Of a DNA stretch of 64,000 nt, positions 8,374-17,327 are shown piece by piece. This DNA comes from Rhizobiales bacterium UBA3584 (GTDB lineage: Bacteria; Pseudomonadota; Alphaproteobacteria; Rhizobiales; Devosiaceae). How positions within the stretch are numbered: the stretch's first letter is position 1; every line of letters begins with the position of its first letter. A program made the translations under genes and the position numbers. The notes below the pieces were generated by a model. It saw only the letters and a list, made by a program, of their open reading frames with translations. It was not told the DNA's origin and searched no databases. The stretch spans positions 33,292-97,291 of the forward strand of contig DFMV01000080.1 in assembly GCA_002375765.1 (NCBI GenBank). Direction: 5' to 3'.

Positions 8374-10101
8374 CTATTCAGCCGCCCAGGCACCAAACTG
8401 AGCGTTGTGCAGGCGGGCATAGGCGCCCGCCTTTGCGACCAGAACATCATGAGCACCCTCTTCCACAATGCGGCCGTCGGCGACGACGGCGATGCGGTCC
8501 GCGTTGCGGATGGTGGCCAGGCGGTGGGCGATGACCAGCGTGGTGCGGCCTTCCGAAAGCGCTGACAGAGCGCGCTGTATCTGCATTTCGGTTTCGGTAT
8601 CGAGGGCCGAGGTCGCCTCGTCGAGAATGAGGATCGGCGGGTTTTTCAGGAATATCCGCGCAATGGCCAGACGCTGCTTCTGGCCGCCCGAGAGTTTGAC
8701 GCCGCGCTCGCCGATCATGGTGTCGAGCCCCTCAGGCAATTGGGCGATGACGCTGTCGAACTGGGCGCTGCGTGCGGCGTCCATGATTTCTTCGTCGGTG
8801 GCGCCCAGACGGCCATAGGCAATGTTGTCGCGGATCGAGGTGCCGAACATGAAGACGTCCTGCTGGACGATGCCGATCTGGCTGCGCAGGGAATCCTGGG
8901 TCATGTCGCGGATGTCGATGCCATCGATGGTGATAGCGCCGGAATCGATTTCGTAGAAGCGCGGCAGCAGCGAGCAGATGGTTGTCTTGCCGGCGCCGGA
9001 TGGGCCGACAAGAGCGATGGTCTCGCCCGCTTTGACGCTCAAGGTGATGTCGCGCAGGATCGGGCGATCGTCCGAATAGGCGAAATTGACCTTGTCGAAG
9101 ACGATGTCGCCCCTGAGATCGGAGACTTTCCTTGCGCTGGGGCTATCGACGATGTCGGGTTCGGTGTCCATCAGATCGGCGAAGCGTTTGAAGCCCGCGA
9201 TGCCCTTTGGATAGCTTTCGATGACCGAGATGATCTTGTCGATGGGACGAAACAGAACGGTGATGAGCAGCAGAAAGCCGACGAACTGGCCATAGGTCAT
9301 TTCGCCATACATTACGAGCGCGGTGCCCGCGAGCATGACCATCAACTGCACGAGACTCTTGGCCATATAGGACATCGAGATCGACGCCGTCATGATCTTG
9401 TAGGCCTTGAGCTTGGTGGTGCGGTAGCTCTGATTGTCGCCCTCGAACAGCTTGCGTTCGTGACGCTCGTTGGCAAAGGCGCGCACGGCGCGGACGCCGC
9501 CGATGGATTCCTCGATGCGCTGGTTGAAATCGCCGACCCGGCCATAAAGGCTCTTCCAGGTCATGGTCATGGCGCTTCCGTATTTGAAGATCAGGAAGGC
9601 GGCAACCGGGACGATGAACAGGGTGAGCGCGGCGAGCTTGAGGTTCATCAGCGCCATGATGATGAAGGCGCCGATGAAGGTCATCACCGCGATGAACACG
9701 TCCTCGGGCCCGTGATGGGCGATCTCGCCGACCTCTTCGAGGTCCTTGGTGACGTGGGTGATCAGGTGTCCGGTTTTCTTGTTGTCGAAATAGCGGAACG
9801 AGAGCTTGTGCAGATGATCGAAGGCCTGGCGGCGCATGTCGGTCTCGATGCCGATGCCCAGGGCGTGACCCCAATAGTTGACGACCGAGAGCAGACCCGC
9901 ATTGAGGATGTAAACGAACAAAAGACCCGCTGCGGCGGCGAGAATCCAGAACCAGTTCTGGCTGGGCAGCAATTGATCGACATAAAGCTGGACGACGACG
10001 GGGAAGCTCAGCTCGAGCAGGCCAACGATGACCGCGCAGCCGAAATCGAGGAAAAACAGGCCCTTATAGGGCGCGTAATAGGAGAAAAATCGGCGCAACA
10101 T
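8374..10101 (-). CDS. ABC exporter, fused permease-ATPase (MsbA-like)
   Basis: A 575-residue half-transporter. The N-terminal ABC type-1 membrane domain spans about residues 1-320 with six helices. The nucleotide-binding domain follows, with Walker A GPSGAGKTT (about 360), signature LSGGQKQR, Walker B ILILDEATSALD and the H-loop histidine in VIAHRLAT. Such homodimeric exporters move lipids, lipid-linked glycans or drugs outward. It is followed on the same strand by nothing related, and the GtrA/HAD-UbiA pair lies just upstream of it (52 bp), hinting at a shared envelope role. The substrate is unknown. Confidence 0.9.
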   Translation of the reverse strand: MLRRFFSYYAPYKGLFFLDFGCAVIVGLLELSFPVVVQLYVDQLLPSQNWFWILAAAAGLLFVYILNAGLLSVVNYWGHALGIGIETDMRRQAFDHLHKLSFRYFDNKKTGHLITHVTKDLEEVGEIAHHGPEDVFIAVMTFIGAFIIMALMNLKLAALTLFIVPVAAFLIFKYGSAMTMTWKSLYGRVGDFNQRIEESIGGVRAVRAFANERHERKLFEGDNQSYRTTKLKAYKIMTASISMSYMAKSLVQLMVMLAGTALVMYGEMTYGQFVGFLLLITVLFRPIDKIISVIESYPKGIAGFKRFADLMDTEPDIVDSPSARKVSDLRGDIVFDKVNFAYSDDRPILRDITLSVKAGETIALVGPSGAGKTTICSLLPRFYEIDSGAITIDGIDIRDMTQDSLRSQIGIVQQDVFMFGTSIRDNIAYGRLGATDEEIMDAARSAQFDSVIAQLPEGLDTMIGERGVKLSGGQKQRLAIARIFLKNPPILILDEATSALDTETEMQIQRALSALSEGRTTLVIAHRLATIRNADRIAVVADGRIVEEGAHDVLVAKAGAYARLHNAQFGAWAAE

Positions 10102-10153
10102 GATCGGATCGCTTTCAATACCGCCCGGACCTAGCGCGCAGAAACCAGACCAG

Positions 10154-10591
10154 TCAAGTCAAGTTTTCGGCGTGATCCGGCGTGACCCGAAAGCTGAGAT
10201 ATTTATGGCCGAAGAAATTTGCAACAGCCCCCACGCCAATGGCCGTGCCGTGCGCCACGGCCTCGGGCAACACGCTCCAGCCGATGGCAGGCAGAAGATG
10301 GTGGAGCAAGGCCAGAGAAACCGCCATGACGACCACTGCTCCGAGCGCGTTGACGATGAGAAACAATGTGACCTGCAATGGCACGGGCTGGCGGGAATTG
10401 GGAAACACATAAGCGCGGTAAAGCGTGAACCCGGCGCTCATGCCGATGAGATAGGCCACGAACACGGCGGCGGGGAACGGCAGAACAAGCGAGAGGGGAA
10501 ACCGCACCAGCCAGTTGATCGCCGCCGCCAGACCGCCGAGCAAAAGGAAGCGCACGATCTGGGGCAGTTTAAGGAAGGCTTGTGGGCTCAT
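10154..10591 (-). CDS. GtrA-family membrane protein
   Basis: A 145-residue protein with four membrane helices matching the GtrA family, whose members are implicated in moving polyprenyl-phosphate-linked sugars across the inner membrane. The family-typical C-terminus (NFFGHKYLSF) is present. Start at 10591 chosen because the ATG overlaps the stop codon of the upstream HAD-UbiA gene (ATGA), showing translational coupling; the open frame extends 55 codons further but inside that gene. The mycobacterial GtrA protein Rv3789, linked to decaprenyl-phospho-arabinose, is the most relevant known relative by context. Confidence 0.85.
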   Translation of the reverse strand: MSPQAFLKLPQIVRFLLLGGLAAAINWLVRFPLSLVLPFPAAVFVAYLIGMSAGFTLYRAYVFPNSRQPVPLQVTLFLIVNALGAVVVMAVSLALLHHLLPAIGWSVLPEAVAHGTAIGVGAVANFFGHKYLSFRVTPDHAENLT

Positions 10592-12069
10592 ATGCCGATC
10601 CAGGCGAGAAAAAAGCCGAGCGCCAGACCGGCTGCAAGCATGAGGCTCTTGGGATCCTTCATGGCGAAGGCGACAGGATCGTCGTTGAGTTCGCCGCGAA
10701 AACTCAGCATCCAGATGCGGCCGATCCACAGAAACAGCGCGGCAGGCATGAGCCACAGCCAGACCGAATCCGAATAGAAATCGGCAGCCAGCGCGTCCTG
10801 GGTGAGATAGAGAACCAGGATCAGCACCGAGCCGATGCCGCTCGATACGCCCATGGCCATGATGAAGGGCGCATCGGTGGTGAAATATCCGCGCCCGCTG
10901 ATTTTGCCCGAGCCGCCATTGTCGGTCATCCGCTGAACCTCGGTGTTGCGCTTGGCAAACGAGAGCGAGGCAAACAGGAACATGGAAAAGACCAGAAGCC
11001 AGGGCGAAGCCATGACGCCCACGGCGACGATGCCGAGCACCAGCCGCAGGGTGAACAGCACGGCAAGGGTGAAGGCATCGAGGATGGGCTTGCGTTTGAT
11101 GCCCATGGAATAGGCAACCGTCAGGGCAAGATATGCGCCGAGCGTTACCACGACCAAGGGATTGACCAATGCGCCGAGCGCGAAGGCGGCAATCATGGCG
11201 ACGGGCATGACGGCGACGGCATGCGCAATCGATATGCGGCCAGCCGCCAGCGGCCGGTTGCGCTTGGACCAGTGGCGGCGGTCATCCGCGATGTCCCAGA
11301 GGTCATTGAGCAGATAGGTCGAGGACGCGAGGATCCCCAGAGCAAGAAACGCAATGGCCGCGCTGGTCCAGGCAGTGGGATCGAGCATATGGCCGCCCAG
11401 CATGAGCGGCACGAAGACCAGTGCGTTCTTGGCCCATTGATGCAGGCGTGCTTGCTTGACCCAGTCCTTGAGGCGCGGGGGGCGTTTTAGTGTGTGCTCA
11501 ATCTGTGTCAGGCGGGCAGCGGCGCGACCCACCCTGCCGGTGGTTTCGACCAGAACGCCGCCTTTTGCGATTTTCCAGACGGCAAGATCGGCCCCGCTGT
11601 CGCCGGCATAAACAAAGCCATCGGGAAACATTTCGGCCAGTTTTCCGGCCTTTATGGCGCCCTTGAGATTGGTGATGCCATCGGACGCCATGGTCTTGTC
11701 GATGAACGCAAAGCGGCGGGCGATGCGGATGGCCAAAAAGCTATCAGCCGCCGTGGCGAGGATGATCTCGCGGCCCTTGGCCTTTTCGGCTTCTGCGTAA
11801 GCGATGACGTCGTCGTTGAGCGGGATGTCGTCGACCTCGAGGGTCACATGGCCGGCCAGTTGCTGCTTGAGATGGGCTTTGCCCTTGAGCAGCCAGACGA
11901 TGAGAGCAAACAGACCGAACGGGTTCTGCTTGAGATAAGCGAACACCGTCTCGTGCAGCAGATCGGTACGGATCAGGGTGTTGTCGAGGTCGAGGACGAG
12001 CGGCAGAAGGCCCGATTGGGGCTTCCGGTCGGCGCGGCCTTGTTTGACCGCAATGGCTGATTTGGGCAT
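10588..12069 (-). CDS. HAD hydrolase-UbiA prenyltransferase fusion protein
   Basis: A 493-residue two-domain protein. Residues 20-215 form a HAD phosphatase-like domain with the nucleophile motif DLDNT (D27, D29) and a late YAGDSGADLAVW motif. Residues 230-493 are a UbiA-type polyprenyl transferase with eight or nine helices and the Mg-diphosphate motif NDLWDIADDRRH (about 255-266), followed by KRNRPLAAG. UbiA proteins of this branch include decaprenyl-phosphate phosphoribosyltransferase. The fused phosphatase could remove the 5-phosphate from the lipid-linked pentose. Start at 12069 is preceded by a purine-rich site. Coupled to gtrA. Confidence 0.85.
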   Translation of the reverse strand: MPKSAIAVKQGRADRKPQSGLLPLVLDLDNTLIRTDLLHETVFAYLKQNPFGLFALIVWLLKGKAHLKQQLAGHVTLEVDDIPLNDDVIAYAEAEKAKGREIILATAADSFLAIRIARRFAFIDKTMASDGITNLKGAIKAGKLAEMFPDGFVYAGDSGADLAVWKIAKGGVLVETTGRVGRAAARLTQIEHTLKRPPRLKDWVKQARLHQWAKNALVFVPLMLGGHMLDPTAWTSAAIAFLALGILASSTYLLNDLWDIADDRRHWSKRNRPLAAGRISIAHAVAVMPVAMIAAFALGALVNPLVVVTLGAYLALTVAYSMGIKRKPILDAFTLAVLFTLRLVLGIVAVGVMASPWLLVFSMFLFASLSFAKRNTEVQRMTDNGGSGKISGRGYFTTDAPFIMAMGVSSGIGSVLILVLYLTQDALAADFYSDSVWLWLMPAALFLWIGRIWMLSFRGELNDDPVAFAMKDPKSLMLAAGLALGFFLAWIGI

Positions 12070-12195
12070 CGTACCTGCTCGCTTTGCAAAATTCGCCCCC
12101 GTTATCGCGGGCGCGAAGCGCTGGTGCAAAGCAAACAGCAAATAAGCGTTAATCAGGGGCGACGCGCAAATCAGTCAAATGCGCGATAAAATTTA

Positions 12196-12223
12196 CGCTT
12201 TGTCGATGTGACTCAACAAAGCG
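12196..12223. terminator. Possible weak terminator or inverted repeat after phoB
   Basis: CGCTTTGT and ACAAAGCG form a perfect 8-bp stem around a 12-nt loop. On the minus strand it is followed by GTAAATTTTA, only a partial U-run, so termination of phoB readthrough is uncertain. Confidence 0.35.
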
Positions 12224-12261
12224 CAAACAGGATCAATAAAATTGTAACAAATTCTAAGTTT

Positions 12262-12313
12262 GTCGCGCGGTCGAACCGAAAAAGTGTGCAACTTTTTCTG
12301 ACCGCGCTCCTAG
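12262..12313. repeat. Family A repeat (right module) at the phoB 3' end
   Basis: GTCGCGCGGTCGAACCGAAA, then a short hairpin (AAAAAGT...ACTTTTT), then CTGACCGCGCTCCTAG. The terminal CTA (12310-12312) is, on the minus strand, the TAG stop codon of phoB. Confidence 0.8.
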
Positions 12314-13008
12314 TTCGCGACGAATTTTTCGTCGAACGCATAGCCCGCGCCGCGCACGGTGCGGATCGGATCCTTGGCGCGGCCGCGGTTGATGGCCTTG
12401 CGCAGCCGGCCGACATGAACGTCCACGGTGCGCTCGTCGACATAGACATCGGTGCCCCAGACGCCATCGAGCAGTTGCTCGCGTGAATAAACGCGGCCGG
12501 GATTGCCCATGAGGTATTCGAGCAGGCGGTATTCGGTGGGCCCGAGATGAACTTCCTTGCCCGAGCGGCGCACGCGATGGGTGGTGCGGTCGAGTTCGAT
12601 ATCGCCGGCCTTTAAGATAGCGGCGATCAATTGGGGGTTGGACCGGCGCAACAGGGCGTTGATACGGGCCATGAGCTCGGGAAGCGAGAAGGGTTTGACG
12701 ACGTAATCGTCGGCGCCGGTGGCCAGCCCGCGCACCCGCTCCTCTTCCTCGCCGCGCGCGGTGAGCATGATGATGGGGATGCGCGCGGTATCGGTGCGGG
12801 CGCGGATGCGGCGGCAGATTTCGATGCCTGACGTGCCCGGCAGCATCCAGTCGAGCAGGATGATGTCGGGGGTGTTTTCGGCAATGCGCAGCATCGCCTC
12901 TTCCGCATCTTCAGCGGTTGCGACGGAAAAGTCTTCAGCTTCCAGATTGTAGCGCAGAAGTTCGACGAGATCGGCTTCGTCTTCGACAACAAGAACCTGC
13001 GGAGTCAT
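12310..13008 (-). CDS. phoB: Phosphate regulon response regulator PhoB
   Basis: A 232-residue OmpR/PhoB-class response regulator. The receiver domain (1-120) has the acidic pair E9-D10, phospho-acceptor D53 in LLDWMLPG and the conserved K in VVKPF. The C-terminal winged helix (about 135-230) ends close to the family's usual length. When phosphorylated by PhoR it binds Pho boxes such as the one before pstS. It is the last gene of the pst cluster, 3 bp after phoU. Its TAG stop codon falls in a family A repeat. Confidence 0.96.
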   Translation of the reverse strand: MTPQVLVVEDEADLVELLRYNLEAEDFSVATAEDAEEAMLRIAENTPDIILLDWMLPGTSGIEICRRIRARTDTARIPIIMLTARGEEEERVRGLATGADDYVVKPFSLPELMARINALLRRSNPQLIAAILKAGDIELDRTTHRVRRSGKEVHLGPTEYRLLEYLMGNPGRVYSREQLLDGVWGTDVYVDERTVDVHVGRLRKAINRGRAKDPIRTVRGAGYAFDEKFVAN

Positions 13009-13011
13009 AGA

Positions 13012-13719
13012 CTAGCCCTTGATCTGCTCACGCGTGAAATCCTCGGCCTCGGCGGTCAACGTCTTGCCGGTCGCGAGGAAATAGGCCTGCTCGGCGATAT
13101 TGGTCGAGTGGTCGCCCACCCGCTCAAGATTTTTGCCGCAGAACAGCAGGTGCGTACACATGGTGATGTTGCGCGGATCTTCCATCATGTAGGTGAGGAG
13201 TTCGCGGAACAGGGAAACATAGAGCGCATCGACATCGGTATCGCGCTCGACCACATCGACCGCCATGTCCTTGTCGCGGGCGGCAAAGGCATCGAGGGCC
13301 AGCTTGACCTGGCGCTGGACGAGTTCGCCCATGTGGCGCAGCCCGTTCTTGAACTGAACCGACATGCCGATGCCTTCGAACTGGGTCGAGCGACGGGCCG
13401 TGGATTTGGCCATGTCGCCAATGCGTTCGAGATCGTTGGCGACGTGGATCGAAGCGATGACCAGGCGCAGATCCTGCGCCATGGGCTGACGACGGGCGAT
13501 GATCGACACAGCCATCTCATCGATATGGGCCTGCATCGCGTCGACCTTCTTGTCGGCGGCAACGGTGGCCATGGCGAGTTCGGCATCCGAGCGGATCAGG
13601 GCTTCGGTAGCGTTGGAAATCGCCTTTTCCACCAGCCCACCCATTTCCGAGATCGAACGGGCCAGTTCGGTCAATTCATCCTCGTAGGACGTGACGATAT
13701 GGTCGTTAGGATTGGGCAT
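13012..13719 (-). CDS. phoU: PhoU phosphate signalling protein
   Basis: A 235-residue all-helical PhoU with two tandem three-helix repeats. Repeat 1 carries RQPMAQDLR and the DLERIGDMA metal-site signature; repeat 2 has CGKNLERVGDHSTNIAE. PhoU couples Pst transporter activity to PhoR and restrains PhoB signalling when phosphate is plentiful. GGAG precedes the ATG. It lies 13 bp after pstB and 3 bp before phoB. Confidence 0.96.
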   Translation of the reverse strand: MPNPNDHIVTSYEDELTELARSISEMGGLVEKAISNATEALIRSDAELAMATVAADKKVDAMQAHIDEMAVSIIARRQPMAQDLRLVIASIHVANDLERIGDMAKSTARRSTQFEGIGMSVQFKNGLRHMGELVQRQVKLALDAFAARDKDMAVDVVERDTDVDALYVSLFRELLTYMMEDPRNITMCTHLLFCGKNLERVGDHSTNIAEQAYFLATGKTLTAEAEDFTREQIKG

Positions 13720-13732
13720 AACGTGGGGTCTC

Positions 13733-14560
13733 CTACCCGATGCGGCCAGTGATGTAATCCTGGGTGCGTTTTTCGCGGGGATTGGTGAAGATTTCCTCGG
13801 TCGGACCCTCTTCGATCAGTTTGCCGAGATGAAAGAACGCGGTCTTTTGTGACACGCGGGCTGCCTGCTGCATTGAGTGGGTGACGATAACGATGGTGTA
13901 ATTGGCACGCAGTTCGTCGATCAGTTCCTCAATGATCGCGGTCGCGATCGGGTCGAGGGCCGAACAGGGCTCGTCCATCAGGATGACTTCAGGTCCGACC
14001 GCAATGGCGCGAGCGATGCAAAGTCGCTGCTGCTGACCACCCGAAAGCCCGGTGCCGGGCGAATGAAGTCGGTCCTTGACCTCTTCGAACAGTCCTGCCT
14101 TTTGCAAAGCGGTGACGACGATTTCCTCAAGGTCGGACTTGTTGCGAGCCAGACCGTGAATTTTGGGGCCGTAGGCGACGTTTTCAAAGATCGACTTGGG
14201 GAACGGGTTGGGTTTCTGGAATACCATGCCGATCCGGGCCCGCAGTTCGACCACGTCCAGGCTGGGATCGTAGAGGCTGCCGCCATCGAGTGCGATATTG
14301 CCGGTGACCTTGCAACCCTCAATGGTGTCGTTCATGCGGTTGATACAGCGCAGGAACGTGGACTTGCCGCACCCCGAGGGCCCGATAAAGGCCGATACCG
14401 ACTTTTCGGGAATGTCGATGGACACATCGAACAGTGCCTGCTTGGCGCCATAGAATACATTGACGTCCTGAGCGCTGATCTTGGTTCGCCGGCCTTCTGG
14501 ATCAGGTGTCCTGATCGTCTCATGAGCCGAAGCCGTCTGGGAGGGAGCGGAAGTCGCCAT
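13733..14560 (-). CDS. pstB: Phosphate ABC transporter ATP-binding protein PstB
   Basis: A 275-residue ABC ATPase that powers high-affinity phosphate import. Walker A is GPSGCGKST, the signature [14 protein letters not shown], Walker [14 protein letters not shown], and the H-loop [12 protein letters not shown] is characteristic of PstB. The roughly 28-residue N-terminal extension before the ATPase core is common in alphaproteobacterial PstB. TAGGA precedes the start. It is 20 bp after pstA. Confidence 0.97.
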   Translation of the reverse strand: MATSAPSQTASAHETIRTPDPEGRRTKISAQDVNVFYGAKQALFDVSIDIPEKSVSAFIGPSGCGKSTFLRCINRMNDTIEGCKVTGNIALDGGSLYDPSLDVVELRARIGMVFQKPNPFPKSIFENVAYGPKIHGLARNKSDLEEIVVTALQKAGLFEEVKDRLHSPGTGLSGGQQQRLCIARAIAVGPEVILMDEPCSALDPIATAIIEELIDELRANYTIVIVTHSMQQAARVSQKTAFFHLGKLIEEGPTEEIFTNPREKRTQDYITGRIG

Positions 14561-14580
14561 TTGCCTATCCTAACTGGTTT

Positions 14581-15867
14581 CTACCACGTACGCTGCAAGC
14601 GCTGCCGCAGGAATATCGCTATCGCGTTCATTGCAATCAGAAAGCCCAGCAGCACCAGAATACCCGCGGAGGTGCGTGCGACAAACCCGCGCTCGGGGCT
14701 GTCGGCCCAGATAAATATCTGAGTCGGCAAGGCCGTAGAGGCTTCCATCAGGCCGCCCGGAGGGCTTGTGATGAAGGCGTTCATACCGATAAGCAGCAGC
14801 GGAGCGGTTTCTCCGAGTGCCTGTGCGAGGCCGATGATCGTGCCCGTCAATATGCCCGGCAGAGCCAGCGGGAGAACGTGGTGCATGATGACCTGATGAC
14901 GCGATGCGCCCATCCCCAATGCCGCCTCACGGATCGAGGGCGGGATCGATTTGAGCGAAGCGCGCGTCACGATGATGATAGTGGGCAGCGTCATGAGCGC
15001 GAGAACCAACCCGCCGACGAGCGGTGCTGAACGGGGCAGACCGAAAACCTGCAGGAAGACCGCCAACCCCAAGAGCCCGAAGACGATGGAAGGCACGGCC
15101 GCCAGATTGTTGATGTTGACCTCAATCACGTCGGTGACCCGGTTCTTGGGCGCGAATTCCTCAAGGTAGATCGCCGCAGCAATGCCAGCGGGAAAGCTGA
15201 TGACGAAACATACGAGCAGGGCGTAGAAGGACCCGGTGATGGCCCCAGCCAACCCGGCCAACTCAGGGAACCGGCTGTCCGCGTTGAAGAACAGAGCCCA
15301 ATTGAACGGTCTTGACACCCGGTCCTGCTCGACAAGCTGGTCGAACAGTTCGATCTGTGCGTCGGATGCACGGCGCCTGCTCTCGGGCAGGTCGCGATCG
15401 ATCACACCCTTGTTGAGCTGGTCGTAAGGGTCCGATGCCGGAATTTCCAGCGTCAATGTCTGACCGACTGCACCAGGATTGCGCATGACCGCGTCGCGGA
15501 CAAGGAACTGGGTGTTGTTGGTCAGGATTTGGCCCGCGGTTCGCAGCGTCGCTGCATCCTCAATAGCCGGGAAAAGGTCTTCGATCGCTTCGGCAGTAAC
15601 CGCGCGCCAGTTGCTGGCCTGCAGATCCTGCGCGTCGACATATTCTGCCGAAATCGGAAAATCCACGCGGACATGGGTTTGAGTGAAGGCCTGATAGCCG
15701 CCAAGGACCAGCGTGAATAGCAGGATACCAAGCAACCCGATCGCCGTGGAAATGGCGGCTATGCCATAGAGGCGCAACCGCGCCTCTGCCGCGTATCGGC
15801 GGCGACGTTGCGCAGCCCTTTGATCCGGGCTGATCACTGTGACGGAGGGAGCTGCGATATCGGCCAT
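14581..15867 (-). CDS. pstA: Phosphate ABC transporter permease PstA
   Basis: A 428-residue permease. The C-terminal binding-protein-dependent transport domain carries the EAA-loop (EAALGMGASRHQVIMHHVLP). The N-terminal part has one membrane helix and a long periplasmic region (about 45-165) of the DUF3333 type, which explains why it is much longer than the roughly 290-residue E. coli protein. I place the start at 15867, where GAGGA lies 7 bp upstream; the ATG at 15885 overlaps pstC but has no ribosome site. Confidence 0.94.
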   Translation of the reverse strand: MADIAAPSVTVISPDQRAAQRRRRYAAEARLRLYGIAAISTAIGLLGILLFTLVLGGYQAFTQTHVRVDFPISAEYVDAQDLQASNWRAVTAEAIEDLFPAIEDAATLRTAGQILTNNTQFLVRDAVMRNPGAVGQTLTLEIPASDPYDQLNKGVIDRDLPESRRRASDAQIELFDQLVEQDRVSRPFNWALFFNADSRFPELAGLAGAITGSFYALLVCFVISFPAGIAAAIYLEEFAPKNRVTDVIEVNINNLAAVPSIVFGLLGLAVFLQVFGLPRSAPLVGGLVLALMTLPTIIIVTRASLKSIPPSIREAALGMGASRHQVIMHHVLPLALPGILTGTIIGLAQALGETAPLLLIGMNAFITSPPGGLMEASTALPTQIFIWADSPERGFVARTSAGILVLLGFLIAMNAIAIFLRQRLQRTW

Positions 15868-15877
15868 GTTGCGGTCC

Positions 15878-17257
15878 TCAGTCATACTGTTCGCGATATT
15901 TGCGCACGATCGTCAGAGCGACGACGTTGAGACAGAGCGTCACGATGAAGAGCACCAGACCGAGCGCAAACGCGGCCAGGGTCTTGGGACTATCGAAAGC
16001 GGTGTCCCCGATGAGCAGTGTTACGATCTGCACGGTCACGGTGGTTACCGAGTCGAGGGGATTGACATTGAGCGTGGCGATCAGGCCGGCGGCCATGACC
16101 ACGATCATCGTTTCACCGATGGCGCGTGACAGGGCCAGCAGGACGCCGCCCATGATCCCCGGCAACGCGGCGGGAAGCATGACCTTTGTCATGGTTTCAG
16201 CGCGGGTGGCGCCCATGGCCAGCGAGCCATCGCGCAACGAGCGTGGCACGGCACGCAACGCGTCGTCCGACAATGACGAGATGAAGGGGATGATCATGAT
16301 CCCCATCACACCGCCCGCAGCGAGCGCGGAATTGGGTGAAGTTGCCAGACCCATGAGATTGCCCGCCTCGCGAATTGCGGGGGCAACAGTCAGAACCGCG
16401 AAAAAGCCGTAAACCACGGTCGGAACGCCTGCCAGGATTTCCAGCAAAGGCTTGACCACGTTGCGGAACCGATCGTTGGCATATTCAACCAGATAAATGG
16501 CGGTGAAGATGCCGATAGGCGTAGCGACAAACATCGCAATAGCGGCGATGACCAGCGTGCCTAGAAAAACAGGTACCGCGCCAAAGGCACCGGCGCCGGC
16601 GATCTGATCTTCACGGATCGGAATCTGCGGCTCCCAGTTGAGCCCGAAGAAAAATTCATGGGCCGGTACCATCGCGAAGAACCGCATCGCCTCATAGACC
16701 AGCGACACGATGATCCCAATGGTGGTGAGAATGGCCACGATCGAACAAAAGATCATGAAGCCGGTCAGAAACAACTCGACATTGGTGCGGGCACGGAAGC
16801 GATGATTGAGCCGCGTATAGGCGACAAAGGCCGCTATGATCATGATGGCAACTGCGACCACCACCATGGCCCAGCCGGCGATAGTCTGCCAGCGCACCAG
16901 CGTTTCGGCAGCATCGAGAATGGCCTGCTCAGGGGTTCCGAAGATCACGCCAGCAGCGACGTTCTTGATTTCGGACATGAGCAGTTGCACCCGCGCCGGG
17001 GCCAGACCTTCAGTGAGGCTCGACGGCAGGGTGGAGACCAGCAGGCTCTCAATGACGCTGTTCTGGAACGCGAGCCAGAGCAGCACCAGGACGAGGGCAG
17101 GCACCCCAACCCAGATGGCAACGAAGGCACCGTGATAACCCGGCAATGAATGGGTTTCCGCGCCGTTTGCCGCTGCAAATCTGTTGCCGGCGCCGCGGCC
17201 GACATAAAAGGCCGCAAGGGAGAAGACAATGATCGCCAAGAAAAGATAGCCGAGCAT
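15878..17257 (-). CDS. pstC: Phosphate ABC transporter permease PstC
   Basis: A 459-residue permease with an extended N-terminal half (PstC_N type: two or three helices and a periplasmic segment) and a C-terminal transport domain bearing the EAA-loop (DGSLAMGATRAETMTKVMLP). It pairs with PstA to form the phosphate channel. Start chosen at 17257, with GGAG 8 bp upstream and a clear membrane helix from residue 1; the open frame upstream has no ribosome site. pstA follows within 11 bp. Confidence 0.95.
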   Translation of the reverse strand: MLGYLFLAIIVFSLAAFYVGRGAGNRFAAANGAETHSLPGYHGAFVAIWVGVPALVLVLLWLAFQNSVIESLLVSTLPSSLTEGLAPARVQLLMSEIKNVAAGVIFGTPEQAILDAAETLVRWQTIAGWAMVVVAVAIMIIAAFVAYTRLNHRFRARTNVELFLTGFMIFCSIVAILTTIGIIVSLVYEAMRFFAMVPAHEFFFGLNWEPQIPIREDQIAGAGAFGAVPVFLGTLVIAAIAMFVATPIGIFTAIYLVEYANDRFRNVVKPLLEILAGVPTVVYGFFAVLTVAPAIREAGNLMGLATSPNSALAAGGVMGIMIIPFISSLSDDALRAVPRSLRDGSLAMGATRAETMTKVMLPAALPGIMGGVLLALSRAIGETMIVVMAAGLIATLNVNPLDSVTTVTVQIVTLLIGDTAFDSPKTLAAFALGLVLFIVTLCLNVVALTIVRKYREQYD

Positions 17258-17327
17258 TTCCGTGTCTCCTGCCTTGCGGTCCTGAAGGGAAAGGGACCGG
17301 GTCGAAACCCGGTCCCAGACATTGGTA

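Noticed and set aside
8740..10134. 464-codon open frame on the plus strand
   Set aside because: Antisense to the ABC exporter; Asp/His/Gly-rich translation with no fold signal.
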